From positions 292,324-356,323 of the forward strand of contig CACRXP010000432.1 of assembly GCA_902702965.1 (NCBI GenBank): a DNA stretch of 64,000 nucleotides, read 5' to 3'. This document shows positions 25,208 through 38,689 of this stretch, piece after piece (position 1 is the first letter of the stretch; the number at the start of each line of letters is the position of its first letter). The translations under genes and the position numbers were made by a program. Origin of the DNA: Spirometra erinaceieuropaei. Taxonomy: Eukaryota; Platyhelminthes; Cestoda; Diphyllobothriidea; Diphyllobothriidae. The notes beneath the pieces were generated by a model, which was not told the DNA's origin, made no database searches, and saw only the letters and a list, made by a program, of their open reading frames with translations.

Positions 25208-27281
25208 ATGGAACTATTGTCGGCATTAGTAGTTGTATTTTGTCCTGTAATCTGCGTATCTGGCTGCAAACACTCTGAGGGTAATGTTGTGCCATTCTTT
25301 ACTGCTTGTGTAAAGTACACAGTAATATAGAGTCTTCCATTATTTTCCTCAATTTAAGGAAGCCAAAAACTTTAATTTGTTCACAGAGTGTTCATTTGAA
25401 AAAAATAAGGGGAACGGAAAAGGAACATTTTCAACCCCAGTTAAAAGGTCTTACCTAAAGATGCACAAACATGTGTTTGTAGGCGATTTTTATAAAGTAT
25501 TTGATAATTCCAAAAGCTTTGTAGGACATATTGTGTAAACAAATAAAACAAATTTCCGCTTTTTGTAAATACATATTCGTTCATGATAAAATAATTTGGC
25601 AGGCCATTTATAGTCGTATTAATCAAGTTTTTTTTTAAACGTTTCAATTTTTCTTTTAAAGCTGACCACTGTCCTTTGTGCGAAGGATGTTTGTTTATCT
25701 TGTTTTCTAAATAAGATTCCGCAGTGATGATTGCAAAGTACGTTAAACGCATGAATGTATCCATTGCAATATACTCAGAGCTTTCTTCCTTTAAATTAAT
25801 TAATAACTCAATATATTTGTAGATGTGTATGTGACAGCATGTAAAGGGATGATTACAAAAGTGTGTTAAAACCTGTTATATTCTAAACCGTTTTTGCATG
25901 GCAATTCAGTCTTGTGCAAATATACGCATTACGTGAACTTGTCGTTGTGCATATTGCATATCGTAAAAAACACTTGAATATTTACTACGCGGTTCTTCAG
26001 TCACATATGGACTATTAAAATCTTGAAAAACATGTTTTGACAGAATACTCTTCGTATATAATTAGTTACGCCTGGTCGGTTGGGCGCAGTCAACAGAGTT
26101 CACTGATTAGACCTTCCAATCACTCATGCGATTATTTTGATTCTCATCTGCAGATATCGATAACACTCATCTATATTTAAATATCTAGAAAAAAACGAAT
26201 ATTGTTTTCACCATCTGGATATTTTTTGCATACATTGTCCCGACCATCATGCTCGTTACGGTCCTTACCTCGTCTGCTATATAGAGTCGCCAGCCTAAGC
26301 GTTTACCTGCAGACGACAACGTGAGATTTTTTGTTGACATATTAATCTACCGTTTATTTTAGAGCCACTGAAATGTAAAAACACTATCATGAACCTTTAT
26401 TATCTACTTCAACGGATTCCATCAGGCATTTGGAATATATACCATAGTCCAAATACCTACACCCATATGCGTATGGATGTGTCAGACAAACCTAATATCG
26501 TTGGCTGTCATCGGTTAATTCTTCAGCCGCGTTTTAATATGACCGTTGTGTGCCAAGTTTATTTTCCTTATTTAAGATATTATTTGGAGCATTCGGTATG
26601 TTTACAAAAATTGGCATTACTGTTGACTGCAAATTCATTAGCTCTTTTTACTTGTTTTACAGATAGTTAAACCAGATTGAATTTTGTGGGCGAAACAAGA
26701 TTTTTCTCTTTTCTGCAGTTTATTTAGTAAAATGGCACATCTGCTTTCGGATATTTTGTTTTTCCTTCTCTACGAAGAAAAGACTGTAGTTATTTTGAAC
26801 ACTTGAACTTACGAACTCAGAATTAAAAGAAATCGTGCAAATTACTTTAATATATTCCATTTTCAATAAAAACATGTTCTTGTGCAGTATAACTCTTAAC
26901 AATGTAAAATTTGATTAGAATTTGGAAAGCTTTTTGCTGACATCCGACGAGCCCCTCACGGAAGAAAAGGCCGTGCACATTCTCGTGAAACGCCTCAATG
27001 CTCTGGCTACATTCGAGTACCGTGCAGAATGTGGTTTCATTTGGAACAACTTCCGTTTGCGACTTGTTGATGTTAACTTCTACGATCTGAAAACGGCCGT
27101 CTCCCATAAGCTTTCAACAAGAACAGGAGAACCTCTTAGTTTTTGGGCCAATGTATCCATATCACACCTCCCAGCTTACACAAAATTAGCCTTGCGTAGC
27201 AGTCCATTGCCTAGTTCTGCTTGTGAAACTCTGCGTAACTTTGTCTCTCATGCAAACAGTTTAACTTGTTTAGAAATATAG
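25208..27281 (+). CDS. Secreted cysteine-containing protein, tandem family copy 3 (3 exons)
   Basis: Exons are 25208-25280, 26363-26595 and 26919-27281, giving 222 residues. An in-frame TAA directly precedes the ATG, fixing the start for this copy and by homology for the family. The signal peptide is MELLSALVVVFCPVICVSG, followed by C20. Exon 2 begins EPLKCKN. Exon 3 differs from copies 1, 2 and 4: C107 is F and the C177/178 position is W (LSFWANVS), so this pair is lost together. The fourth cysteine has moved from 202 to 204 (PSSAC). Sequons N83 and N180 remain. The protein stops right after LEI. Frames and splice sites are intact. Function unknown. Confidence 0.85.
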
Positions 27282-27321
27282 ACATGTTTACAAATTAAAT
27301 TTTGAATTTTAAATACATAGC

Positions 27322-27327
27322 AATACA
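27322..27327 (+). promoter_or_regulatory. Putative variant poly(A) signal AATACA, copy 3
   Basis: AATACA lies 41 nt after the stop in the conserved GCAATACACGTTTG tract. A second AATACA is at 27312. Confidence 0.45.
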
Positions 27328-28424
27328 CGTTTGTCGCTAGTTCATTCCCTTTGTTATTTCGGCGGATGCATGTATGTCGGAATCCAAGAACAGTGTATTT
27401 TATTGCGTTTTACTTTGAAAGAGATTTGGATTCATCAGCTTATGAGACTGGACATGATAAAGAGTATGTATTTGCAAGTAACTTCTGCGCGCAGAAACGC
27501 ACGCTGGGAAGAACTTAACAAATAAACGTGATCGTTATTTGTGCATGATTAAACGTAAGTAATCATTGTGGCAAAGAAGTGAGGTAATCCGCGTAGGTTT
27601 CTTAAACAATCCTTGTATGTGCATAAGAATGTAATTGTCACCTAGGTCCCGGCTTAATGAATGCATTGCCATGTCTGTAGCACATGATAAAGGACGTGCA
27701 CATGTGTTTGCAATTTTGGGACACACTTCCGAGTTGCGTTAATTTTAAACATAAAAAATGATTGCGCACCGTCATCGATTATTTTGATGACAGTTTCTTC
27801 CATTGAATTATATTTCTTTATGTCGCACCTAAATTATTTTAGAAACATTGTCTTTTGTATATATTTCAAGGTAACATGGACAACAAGGTCGCACTTTTCT
27901 GCGCCTCGATTTGTTGAATTCAACTTGCCAAGAAGAAAGTGCCTCTTTTGAATTTTTTTTTTAGTTAGCACTTAACTCTATGCGCGGTATTTGTGCACGT
28001 CAATTACATGCAGTTAATGATAGAGCGTATTCAAAGTCAAATAGCTATTTTAAATGCAAAAAAACTTTCATCGCAGGTTTTCAATATTTTTATCAGGAAG
28101 GAAACAAGCTCCGTGTTCGTGTTCCATGATGTTCATAGGTGGTTTTGATGTGCTATTAAGAAAACTCGTACTATCGCCTGTCGGTGGGCCAAACAAGTTA
28201 AATGGCGTTGAGAAATTGATATGGTAGTGTTTTCATCTAGACAAGGGTGTACGATGAGTACTGTTTAATGTGAAAATATAACGATAACATTGGAATGATT
28301 TTACACAATACGAACATTACTAAAAATAAGCCTAGGTAAAACTGGGCGAATTATGACACCCGCATGCCAAAATTGTAGTGGTCCGGCTATGGCGCGCCAG
28401 TCATCTATATCGTATATGGAGGTC

Positions 28425-28670
28425 GAAAATGATGTCGATTATTTGGAGTTCACTAGGACGCTACAGCGCATACTCCTTATTGTTGCTAACAGCAAATATA
28501 CGGATCCGTGGCGACCGTGTACAATGAATACCTCGATCTTTCTCAACAACTTTGCGAGATGATGAGTTCGATTGGAAATCCAGACGGCCAGGCCGCCAAG
28601 GCAACTGCTGTGCATTTCGCATCGTTTTTGCTCGTCGCCTACGCAAATCATGCCCACCCGTATCTGATCG
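28425..28670 (+). pseudogene. Protein-like relic in the 3' flank of unit 3
   Basis: From about 28425 the plus strand reads DVDYLEFTRTLQRILLIVAN. After a one-base frame change near 28495 it continues VYNEYLDLSQQLCEMM, SSIGNPDGQAAKATAV and FASFLLVAYANHAHPYLIG. The stretch is GC-richer than its surroundings and looks like real, partly helical protein. A possible donor (G|GTAGAT) follows PYLIG. The copies at about 6530 and 22870 keep only parts and no frame. I do not recognise the protein. It may be an exon of an older gene carried along with the duplications, now broken. A chance open frame in a duplicated spacer remains possible. Confidence 0.35.
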
Positions 28671-28739
28671 GCGTAGATAATTGTTGCAAACATCCATGCA
28701 AACTGTCAGGACAGTGCTGGTTGACATTCTGCTGCTGGA

Positions 28740-30830
28740 CACCACAGACGCAACCACCTTGCATATGGTATCGAAGGCGAGCTATGACGACCAGAATGCC
28801 TGTGACGATGGCCGTTCAACAAACAGCGCCAACGTTTTCGATCTCTGCAAGCTTGCCTCCCTTTCAAGTCTTAGCTATGGTGTGTTTTGGCAAGGATAAT
28901 ATCTCAAATGTCTAGCAATTATATTGTTTTTACAAAAAAACAATGAAACACTTGGCACTGCTCCTGTTTTATTCGAAGTGATCCGCATGACGTATGGCCT
29001 TTTAATGCTGCTGCAAATTTTCTTAAGATTTTTCATTGGCCTTCCGCGCATGGGGGATTTTGAGTGATTGGGAAATTCAGAACCCAGTTCCTTAACAATG
29101 AGGTCCGTTTCCGTTGACACGTACTTCATACATAGATGAGTAATGTCATATTCTAGTTTTGACTTATGCATGGCTGAATTACAATTATAACAACCTCACT
29201 CGATGTTACTCCATGAGTGGTGCATGAGTTTGATTGTTTGACTCCTGAATATTTATGTGCACGTCATCGTTTGATAACTACGGTTACAATTATACGTTTA
29301 ACAACTTCCTGTCCAAAGTGAGGAGGATTTCGTCCAATTCAATACTCTAAACTCGGATATTTGTAAGAAATGAAGCACCTGTACGACCGGAGTTTTGAGG
29401 AGGTTCGCTAGAGGAAGGTTGTTTCCGTAAATCTATCTTACTTAAGTTTAGATGGATCTACATGTTTACAGCCGTGATTCGCTTAATGAAAAATTTGGTT
29501 TGCATATAATTTGCAGATCGTAAATTCGAGCAACATCAACATCCGGTGGATTTTAGATGACCCTGCTCGGCTTTTACGATCATATTTTGCACTTGAGTTA
29601 TTCAATACGTTTTTTTCAACTGATTCGTTGCTCCTTTATTTTGTGTCTTGTGCTGGTTTGTTAAACCTTTGTCATCACCTATAACCTTTACTTTCTCCTT
29701 GCAGTCTTCTAAATGAAGCACACAATATAATAATTAATTTTTAGTATTTTTGTCTCTCATGGGTTATAAGTGTGGGCTTAATGTTATTTGCGAGTATAAA
29801 ACACACATAACATTGTATGTCTGCTCCCGGTTATTTACAAGCTGCGTTAAAGGTGTCAATTATGTACAAGCTATTTTTTCAAAATTATATTCACGCTTCT
29901 AGTGAAAAAAACCAACTTTTCCTAAAAATAACATTTACCACACAATTCGAACAGTTTAGAGGAGCGTAGATTGTTTGTTCAGGTAAGTAGACTTAGCCAC
30001 TTTTCTTACACTCTAGAACGTATCTTCCGCGTAACATACATTATATGGTGTTACGTTGCTTAAATTTGAGTAAACGGGTATTCGCGGAAATCGCTAGATT
30101 CTAACTTGATCAGATTCTGCATAAACCTTTTGTGATCTCAAACAGACAACGGTCCATTGGCATATGACATTCAAGTCAAGTTATGACGGCCGGTATACAT
30201 GTTGTGATGGACGCTTTATCAACAGCGGCAACATTTTCCTTAAGTACGAAATTGTCTTCCTTCCTGTTCATAGCCATAGTGCTTTTCGCAAAGCTGATTT
30301 CTCGGAAGCCTCCACATCATTCAGAATGCAGCAATAATCCGTGCTAAAGCGTGTTTTCAGTTGAATGATGTGACATCTATAATACGCATTAAATTTTGCG
30401 AATTTCAAAGAGAGATATATTATGATACATGCCACCAAACCCGTTTTCGCTGAGTTCCACTTACATTCTGTTTCCATCGGACCTTTTGCAATAAACGCTC
30501 GAATTCACCTTCGCAGCCAGTTTGCTGTTTTAATTAATAAAATACCACCCATCTCTTTAGGCAGCGTAAATGCAACACGTGGTTGTTTTATTTCGGGTTG
30601 CTTGATTCTGATAGACAAACTAACCGTCGTTCGCATGGATAAACTGGGGCACAAGGCAGCGGACTACCAGTGACACTAAGGGAGGCAGAATCGGAATGAC
30701 AGAGACTCCATAAATCAGTCAGTTAAGCCTAGACGAGGTCATGCAGGTCACTTTTACCAAAAGAGGCGAAATATGGTACCATTCGGGTTCAAACTAGTCA
30801 AAATCTGCACAGTTACGCCTTTAACACACG
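28740..30830 (+). repeat. 3' flanking blocks of unit 3
   Basis: Collinear with 9918-12265 and with 6775-8300. Between about 28960 and 30830 no frame is maintained across copies. This is the most complete example of the 3' half of the duplicated unit. Confidence 0.7.
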
Positions 30831-33580
30831 ACCTTCTGGAACCCATCGCCGCAGAGCAGGTTTTAATTGCCTTTCATATGCGATTTTTATACAGTCTGCT
30901 TGTTTGAACGGAGCACCATATCAGTGTGAATAGGCTACCGATGGTGCCTGTGACAACATTTATTTCTGTACATTTTTTTCAGATTATAAGGCAATGCAGG
31001 TGCAATAAAGCCCGTTATCCACCGACTGACCTGTCAACCGCCATGTTAATTTGTCTCAGAGTTTACGAAGCGCATTCACGGCACAATCGGAGCCGTAAAC
31101 GAAATCCGCGTGCGACGAGGGTCGGAGGAATTCGGGTTACATTGACTTGCGTGTCGGATACAGCCACACAAACGGCCTTTGAGTAACATGCGCCCACGCA
31201 TGGGGGCTATGCGTATGATTTCTCAGACTTTGAAGATGGGCACACGAAGTAACTACTTGAAATGTCAGACCACTTAAACATCCCTGCCAGGGAACACCCA
31301 CTTTTATCGTGGTGTACCACGCGAATTTTCGGCACTATAGGTATAGAGTTATAAATGATGTTTAAGAAAGTGGGAATCAAATATTTACTGTCGACGTCTA
31401 AACACCCCATGTCTATCATGATATAATTGGTATATAAATAATATGACCACATATCGCACTAGAGGCTTGCCTCAAAGTTTCATGCCCATCTCACGAATCC
31501 GATTGCGTTATAAATGTCACTCACGTATGTCTTATATTAGAAGATTCCCATTCCGTGAACTGTACTTGGTTGCGCCTTCCGAACGTAGATAACCATGTCA
31601 TCTCCAGGGTACGTTTTCATCTTTTCGAACGAGCTGAAATCGCTAAATTCTCTAACACGTCTGCATGCTGCCAACTGCTACACCTTATGCCAATGTGTTG
31701 CATCTGTGGTATTTCCGCCTATCCTGTATCATACCTTCACCAACAAAAGAACATTCTGCCGAGGAACACTGATGCGTTTTGCTGCTCGCACTTAAGCGTC
31801 AGCCGAACATTAAAATTGCAATTCCTGGCTTTCTGCTCAGTAATAATCCTTTCATCTTCCACAAAACGCACGTTGTGAAACTAATTATGTTGATTGAAGA
31901 ACAAAGTAGTACTAAAGTATTTGTCTTCAAAATAGATCGTTAAATTGTAATTTTCAATTGCAATTTTCAATTCAATTCCAAGCTGCATTAAAAGCCACAT
32001 TCGTTGATGCAGAAGCATGACAATTGATGAACGGCCATTTCACGGGATAAAAAATCGCGTAATTAGTACCTGTTTATCACCGCATTATACCATTCGTTTG
32101 AGTTCAAAATTAAAAGAGGGCGCACTTTCCTACCGACTATGCGGAACAATGAATCTCTCCATTCATGTTTACCATGAAATATAATTGGGTATTTGACAGC
32201 ACCGAAAATCAATGAGAAAAATGCTGCCCAGGGAAGTATTCCTTTTGGCAAATTGCAGTTTTTGCATGCATCCAAAAAGAGGCTTATTTTATAGCCGGCA
32301 TCCTGCGAAAAATTTCTTATCAACGTGTGTCAATGGAGTCTATGATTCCTCTTCCTTATTGTACATTAAACAATATTCTTAGTCTTACGAATTATCTTAC
32401 ACTCATATCAAATCTTTCATCCATTGTGTGCTGCCCGGCAAATCTCAATCATGCTGAACGACTTGTGTTAGATATTGCAAAACTGCTCCATGCAAGTTCG
32501 CTTGCAGCGTCTTATTATTTTCATACTAAGCAAACCCTAGTACCGCTGCTGATGCAGTTTTCGTGGTCTACTCTGCACTAAGAGAACGTGATGAGGATTG
32601 TGTTGTAAACATATGCAGATTTTCTTAATTACTCATGCGCCTTAAATATCGTTCAGAGCGTCTCTTCAGCCGCGGTTGCCACTTCGCTCGGTTTCATTTT
32701 AAACCTTTGCTTTTATCTCTACCATCGGTAATCTAAAAGCATCAAACGACTATCAATTACTTATATATACGTGTGATATTGCTGTTCACCACCCTCTTAA
32801 AAATCAGACACATCGCCGGTCTCAAAAGAATGGTCTTAGCCCTGTCTTAGTATGGTTACGGGAAAAAATTCGTGTACTGAATAGTCACAAGTCAGTTCAA
32901 TGTATTATCTTAAAGCGTTCCTCTTTTGGTCTTCAGTCCCTGTGTAGACTTCCAGATGAGTTATCCTGTTTCAGTTATTTTGGTATTACTATTTCACCAA
33001 GTCGTTTATTTTCCTTCGAAATTAACATCTTTTTCACGGAAATCTTTGAATCGTTTTATGACATATGAAGTTTTCGATCTAAAACACGCCACATCCCTAG
33101 GTCTAGTGATTCGTAGATTCTTGTATTCTTCCTGTCCTCTCCATTCTTGTCCTGCAATTTGTCCTTCTTTGCTTAGGCGTATGTTTATTTAAAACGGGTC
33201 TTACGAATGCTTACTACCAAGGCTCCCTAAGACATACTGACAATATCATAATACAACTGCATTGTAAAACGGTTAAGCAAATTGCTGGTCCAATTAGTCA
33301 TCTCCTATATTCATTACTAATTTCCTTTATTTCATTTCGCACTGCGCGGGGTGGGTTTCAACGTATGACAATGATCGGCATACGAAGGTTCTGTATCGCC
33401 GATCCTGGCACGATATCCTAGGTGCGAAAAGACAGAAATACTGAAACGAAGACTAAATGTGCCCACGTGAGTGCAATTCCTTCTGGCTAAAGCCTTTGGA
33501 GCTTCACTGACTTTACATTTAGTCTGCTCACTGAGGAAGGTAAGGCGGATCCACATGACTAACAGTCTTCGCAGTTAGGA
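30830..33580 (+). other. No gene recognised; one dispersed repeat
   Basis: About 30900-31190 is GC-richer, with an 86-codon frame of no recognisable kind. About 32060-32290 is a copy of the CATGAAATATAATT repeat. The frames at 32327-32581 and 32926-33192 are low-complexity and unsupported. About 33330-33560 is GC-richer and could be part of the adjoining retroelement, but I cannot show it. Confidence 0.45.
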
Positions 33581-33589
33581 AGCTGAAAA

Positions 33590-34040
33590 ATAACCTGAGC
33601 GTCATCTCCAGCAAACGTCGGTCGAAAGCATGGTCTGGACCAGATGCACAAGCTAAACTTCAGTCGATAAGAGGTGCATTGAAGTGCCTCATGATAAAGA
33701 CTTCGGACCGGGTAGAGAATCTCTCCGGGTCCCCAATCAGACGGTCGTCCGCCGTAGGATCATTTCTCGGCGGTCGGTAGACCGTCCGGACTTCAAGGAT
33801 CGGTGAACCCGGAGCTTTTATAGTTATCCAAATTGCGTCAGAATCATACGTATGTTTATCTGTTTTGTCTGACACTATAAGCCCGTGTTTTACATACGTA
33901 AGTACGCCTCCGCCCTGACGTCCTGGTCTGTCTCTTCTAAACAGCTGGTATCCTGGTATAGTTATCTTACGGTTGTCCAACTGGTGTTTTAACTTGCTAC
34001 TACGATGCGATCCGTAATATACATCGTCTGCGCAATATTG
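33590..34040 (-). mobile_element. CR1-type non-LTR retrotransposon, endonuclease-domain fragment
   Basis: The minus strand encodes the middle of an apurinic-type endonuclease: LDNRKITIPGYQLFRRDRPG, RQGGGVLTYVKHGL, SDAIWITIKAPGSPILEV, YRPPRND, then FIMRHFNAPLID. These match the conserved IPGY, FRRDR-GGGV, YRPP and GDFNAP blocks of the family. The usual GDFNAP is RHFNAP here. The next codon, normally W in DW, is a stop, after which the same frame continues SLACASGPDHAFDRRLLEM. No reverse transcriptase follows, so it is a dead fragment. Confidence 0.88.
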
Positions 34041-34539
34041 TTGTAAATCCGCAACTGCAGCTGATCAGACCTCAGTTGTGAAGGATAATGGTAAATAAGG
34101 AATAATAGACATCCGCATTTGCCTTAAGTATTTAAGTAACATTGGTTCGGTGTAAGAGGACGTTGCTGTTCCCAGGGGTGTTATTAAAATTAAATTACAT
34201 TTTGTTATCACAATTTCTACTTATTTAGGAAAATCCGTTTCAGACACCAGTCATTGCAACCCGAGTACCTACGAACATTCAGGTGGGATCGGACTCCTCA
34301 AAGTTTAAATGATTTCTCACGCAGAATTGCTGTGGTGGTCAGTTCAAAATAGTCATGGCATTGCGGGACACAATCACAATTCCTCACCCTCCGGCAGATC
34401 TGTAAAGTTTCTTCTCAGGTGTGTCTCTACTCAACAGTAAATAATTTAGCACCACAAGGCCTGCATCCATAAGATAAAGTCTAAAGGCCCTACCCAAGTT
34501 TGGTAGCTTTCCTGAGCACTTTTCGCTACGATCTATAGC

Positions 34540-35200
34540 ACTTCTAAACCTTGGTTTCAATATCAGTTGCCAACGAATATAAATTCGCTGGAGAAAAAGA
34601 TGTGTCCCCTTAATCAGTTGCGATGCAGTTCTTGACAGTGCGCAAAAGATGCCAACAATGGTCCCGTCCAAAGTCAGAAAAAACGCAGACCGAGTTAATA
34701 TGAGCATACATGCATTCCGCATTCCAGCACGACGGTATATAGATGCTTTCAGGCATCAAAGACCGTGGGCAAGCAGAGAGCGGACACGGGATCGTATAAT
34801 TACTTCACATATGCACGTAAACAGGTTCTTCTAGTTCTTATAAACACAATGCCTACAACATTTAATTATATACCCAAAGCGCAAGCGGTTGTTCGTGGGG
34901 GCTACAACCTTATCCGAAAACTGCAAGCGTTCTCCCGAAGGTTTATTTGTTTGCAGAATTTCGCAGGTATGTATTTTTACTTTTAGGGGCATTAAAAATC
35001 AAAGTAGGAAATGCATACCTCACAAATAGTAATTTCCTACTGAGTAGTGATTTGCAGCGATCTGGAAGACGATCATTTACAGGACAGCATGCTAGAATGC
35101 TTGAGATACCTTGTGGTTATCCTATGTACCCTTCAGCGTTACAAATCCACCTGAGTCATTCCTTTTTTTAATGGCGCATTTCTCAGTGCTGGTTTTAATC
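34540..35200 (+). repeat. Outer repeat of the 0-1.5 kb block, copy without Penelope insert
   Basis: Aligns with 38690-39330, and with 1-90 joined to 1060-1300. It gives the state before insertion of the Penelope-like fragment. No coding capacity is supported. Confidence 0.6.
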
Positions 35201-35459
35201 ATACGAAACAGTTTAACTACTTCAATCATCATTCTAAGTAACTCTGTCTAAACAACAAAGGTGTTTGTGTATTTTTATAGAGAACTGTAACTTATTTTTA
35301 TAGTTTTCTTTTGCAAAATATTTGTGTTAGGCTTGCAAGCATCGGGCAGGACAAATATTCTATGCGCAGACAATTATCTTGAGGATTCAATAATTCCTAA
35401 TGGGAAATAATATAAAGTCTTAAGGTCCTTTCCAATTTTGGTAGCTCTCCTGTGAACAT

Positions 35460-36970
35460 TTCGCTACGAAAGTTCTAATATTTCGTTTCAAGTCTGGTTT
35501 TCATATTTCAATTGCCAACGAAAATAACTTGGCTGGAGAAATAGTTACTCTCCAAGGTGAGCAAAAGGAATAGATCCGGATCGATAATATGAGGAAAACT
35601 AAGTTCTCACGGATCGAGGGACTTTTTGTCTGACGCTTAGGAGAGCTGCTGTGGCTGCTCTTTCGAACTAATGGATATCCGAGCTACTTCATCAAGCGAA
35701 GCCAGCGCCGAGTCAACAAACGACGGCCACAAGAAGAAAAACCCTAAGTTTGGAGGGCTATTCCTTATAATAAAGGGGAATTCGAGGCAGTTTCACGACT
35801 GTTGCGATCCGCTAGGGTAGGCATTGCCCGTCGACCCCAGGCAACAATTCGTGGCCGTTTAATTCAACCCGAAAACATATTGCCTTCCACTGAAAAATAA
35901 TCCGTTTTATATAAAATACGTTATTACGATAGCGCCCGTAACAAGGTTGGGAAGACCGGACGAAATTGCAGACCCGCCAAGATATGCACATACTGCAACT
36001 CGGATTCTAGACCCAAACTCACAGCTTGCGGCTAACATGAGGGAAACAGGTCACAGTTTTGCTTTCCAAGGAACATTCGCCTTAGGCAGGGGCGCCCCAA
36101 GTACAGGACGTTTCAGCCTTGGGGTTTGGTACTCAGATGCCAAGTCCATCAGCGGACATCTAGACCTTCCTACGGCCTATAAAATCCTACGTCACCACAT
36201 ACGCAGTGATAAAGACAAGACAGTCGTACAGAGCCTGAGAATACCGAGCAAACATGGTCCGTCGACCAAATCATCCAAAGGAGGAAGCAAACACAACTAA
36301 CCCCAATTAATGTGAAGACACATAATATAGGAGTCTACCAACACTCACAGGCGACGGCCGGTAGACTAAGGCACTGAAAGAAGTCAAAAAATGATCAGCT
36401 CAAGGCAAACTAATCCGGCTGTCTATTCAGAATTCTGATCAATATTTTTCACTAGACGCTTTGATAATGGTGAGCGGATCCAGCGCTTTGAAACCTCAGC
36501 CAAACAAGTCCCTCGATCCGGTGTGCACTTTATTTTCCTCAATTATTGTCCGCTTAAGCAGTGACGTTGCAGCTGTTGATAGGTCCCGGGTCCGTCCCCA
36601 GTGCGACAAAACCCAGACCCGAGTTCAAGCAAGCAAACTTTGATTTTCCAAACAACCATGACGGTAAATATGCATTCAGGCATTGAAGGCCGCCGACAAA
36701 CAATGTGCAGGCAAAAGATCGTATTATTGCTCCATATATGTTCGTAATTAATTATTTCGACTTCTTATAAATAAGAAGGTTTAGAACATAGGATAAAAAA
36801 TTAAGACGCGGATAAATCTTTAGGTCTGGTTCAAAAGCCGCCGAGAATCGCAAAAGTTCGCCCAAAGGGAAGGGTATATTGTGTTTGTCGGCGTACGCAT
36901 ATGCGTATTTTACATAGATGGGCATCGGAAGACAATATACAGAAATGTTCCCAACAAATAGCCACTTTCT
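35460..36970 (+). repeat. Second copy of the composite repeat of 1-1520
   Basis: Same order as 1-1520: outer repeat, Penelope-like fragment, outer repeat. The small differences along its length date the duplication after the insertion. Confidence 0.75.
35560..36535 (+). mobile_element. Penelope-like element, degenerate copy of the fragment at 0.1-1.0 kb
   Basis: Carries the same connector and GIY-YIG C-terminal part (NSQLAANMRETGH, FSLGVWYSDAKSISGH, LRHHIRSDKDKTV, ending SKGGSKHN at 36297). The N-terminal half of the nuclease is more damaged than in the other copy. Inverted 18-mers at 35610-35627 and 36503-36520 match with one mismatch. No reverse transcriptase core is present. Confidence 0.82.
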
Positions 36971-37299
36971 ACTGAGTCGTGATTCGTAGCGATCTGTATT
37001 GAAGTTCATTCAATGTCGGCCTTTCCAAAATGTATGAGATACCTTGTAAACATAATAAATTTCGTTTAAAATGTCATATCAACCAAAGTCATTCATCTGT
37101 TTAAAGGCGAATTACACATTGCGACATTGATTATCATCCTAAGTAAATCAATCCAAACAACCAAGCTTTTGGAGTTTTTCAATGAAAACTGCGCGAAATT
37201 TATAAGTTAGTGTCACAAAATCATTTTTACTAGGCTGGCGGACATCAGGTAGGACAAATTTGTCAGACGCTGGCCTTTCTGTTAAAGATAAAAGAATCA

Positions 37300-38530
37300 C
37301 AAATACGAAGTAACATTTGACAAAATGACCTTAGACGTGGTAAGAATGACCACTGCCTATGCGAATCCAATTTTTTGGACAGCAACCGGCCATGACGTTC
37401 AGCCAGCCAAATGCATTATCCGATACACATTTTATTTGCCTTACCCATTCCAACATGCCGTACACAATAAGTGAACTTACGACCCGTCGGCGGATTTGGT
37501 TTTCTGTTGCACAAATTGACCTGTAGTATGCCCCATATGTCCAAAACACTACACATATTTTGTAAACTTAATCTTTATTAGTGTAGCTCATATGATATTC
37601 TTTATTCTAGAAAGAAATAGGTTTTATCACCGCGACAATACTCAGTGTTCAAAGCTTAATTACTACAGTTTAAGTGAAATTGTACACGCAAAAACTTCAG
37701 TTAGGTGGCCATCGATGATGCATGCGTTCAAACGCCAGAGAACACACCAAAACACCAGGGCATTGCACGTAGCATTTTTTCAGCTTTAACATAAAAGAGC
37801 TTTCTACATTCTCTATGTTTTGGGCGGAGTGGAATCTCCTCTGCATTAAACTGCTCATCGGCAGACCCGCTTATACAATTGGCCCTGAAGCCATTTTCTT
37901 ATTGCCAGAAACTAACGTTTGAATTTTCCCCTGCATATCCATTAACACATTCTTTTCGGACACGTTTTTCTGTGTTTCGATAATACATCAAATTTCAACT
38001 GTCAGGCAGGCCTCTGATCGGACACCTGATTTGTCTTTCATGCAATTATGCAGTTGGGCACTTCATATATTTATGAAATAGCAGAGACCTTCCAAAACCC
38101 CGACGATGCTTTACTAAATCCTTCTCATTGTCACAAATGTGGACGACTGCCAGGTATCTTTAAATTTCAAAAAAATATTACAACACATGTCGTGCGAATT
38201 CAAAATGTCAACAGATCTTAGCTTCATGCGACACAAACCATTCGCTATATCCGTGAATATTTATAGGATGCAATAGCCCTGCTACCGCATACCTATGCAC
38301 ATTCACGGCTAAACACTTCCTTTCATCAGGGATAGTTGCACGTGGCATGATGGCTGACATTCGCGTCGTTACTTGCTGCAATTTCGTTACTGATATGTAT
38401 GCGCTAAATGATATGGTTACGGTCTCGGTTCTCCGGGAAGGGCCTTCCCTCAACAATACCCTCTCGCTCTCAGCATAGTCCCTGTGCATTATCATCTTAA
38501 ATGGGATACCGCCATCCTGGACCATTATGC
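37300..38530 (+). repeat. Mosaic of upstream-type repeats
   Basis: About 37360-37860 resembles 16195-16750 and includes an R1 copy at about 37660-37860. About 37860-38230 resembles 15560-15990. It has the CGACCCGTCGGCGG motif (about 37489) that also occurs near 16310, 39608 and 41028. No gene is supported. Confidence 0.6.
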
Positions 38531-38559
38531 GGAGACAGCAGAGTCATATGATTGACCCC

Positions 38560-38650
38560 AGGCACGGCAATTTGCGCGTGAATTAGTTTATATTTGTGAT
38601 AGACTGGCGCAACATCCGTGCACTCTCTCCCCGCTTCTCCGCTCTCGCTC
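38560..38650 (+). repeat. Fragment of the inverted-repeat element found at 57.9 and 59.2 kb
   Basis: GCGCGTGAATTAGTTTATAT followed by GCACTCTCTCC matches the start of the element at 59163, and of its inverted partner ending near 58255. Confidence 0.55.
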
Positions 38651-38689
38651 TGCTAGCGTCGGTTTGGTAGTTTGGTAGGTCTGCGGTGC

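Noticed and set aside
33332..33556. Minus-strand 74-codon frame next to the CR1-type endonuclease fragment
   Set aside because: It cannot be aligned to the next block of the retrotransposon and has no own motif. It may be unrelated sequence.
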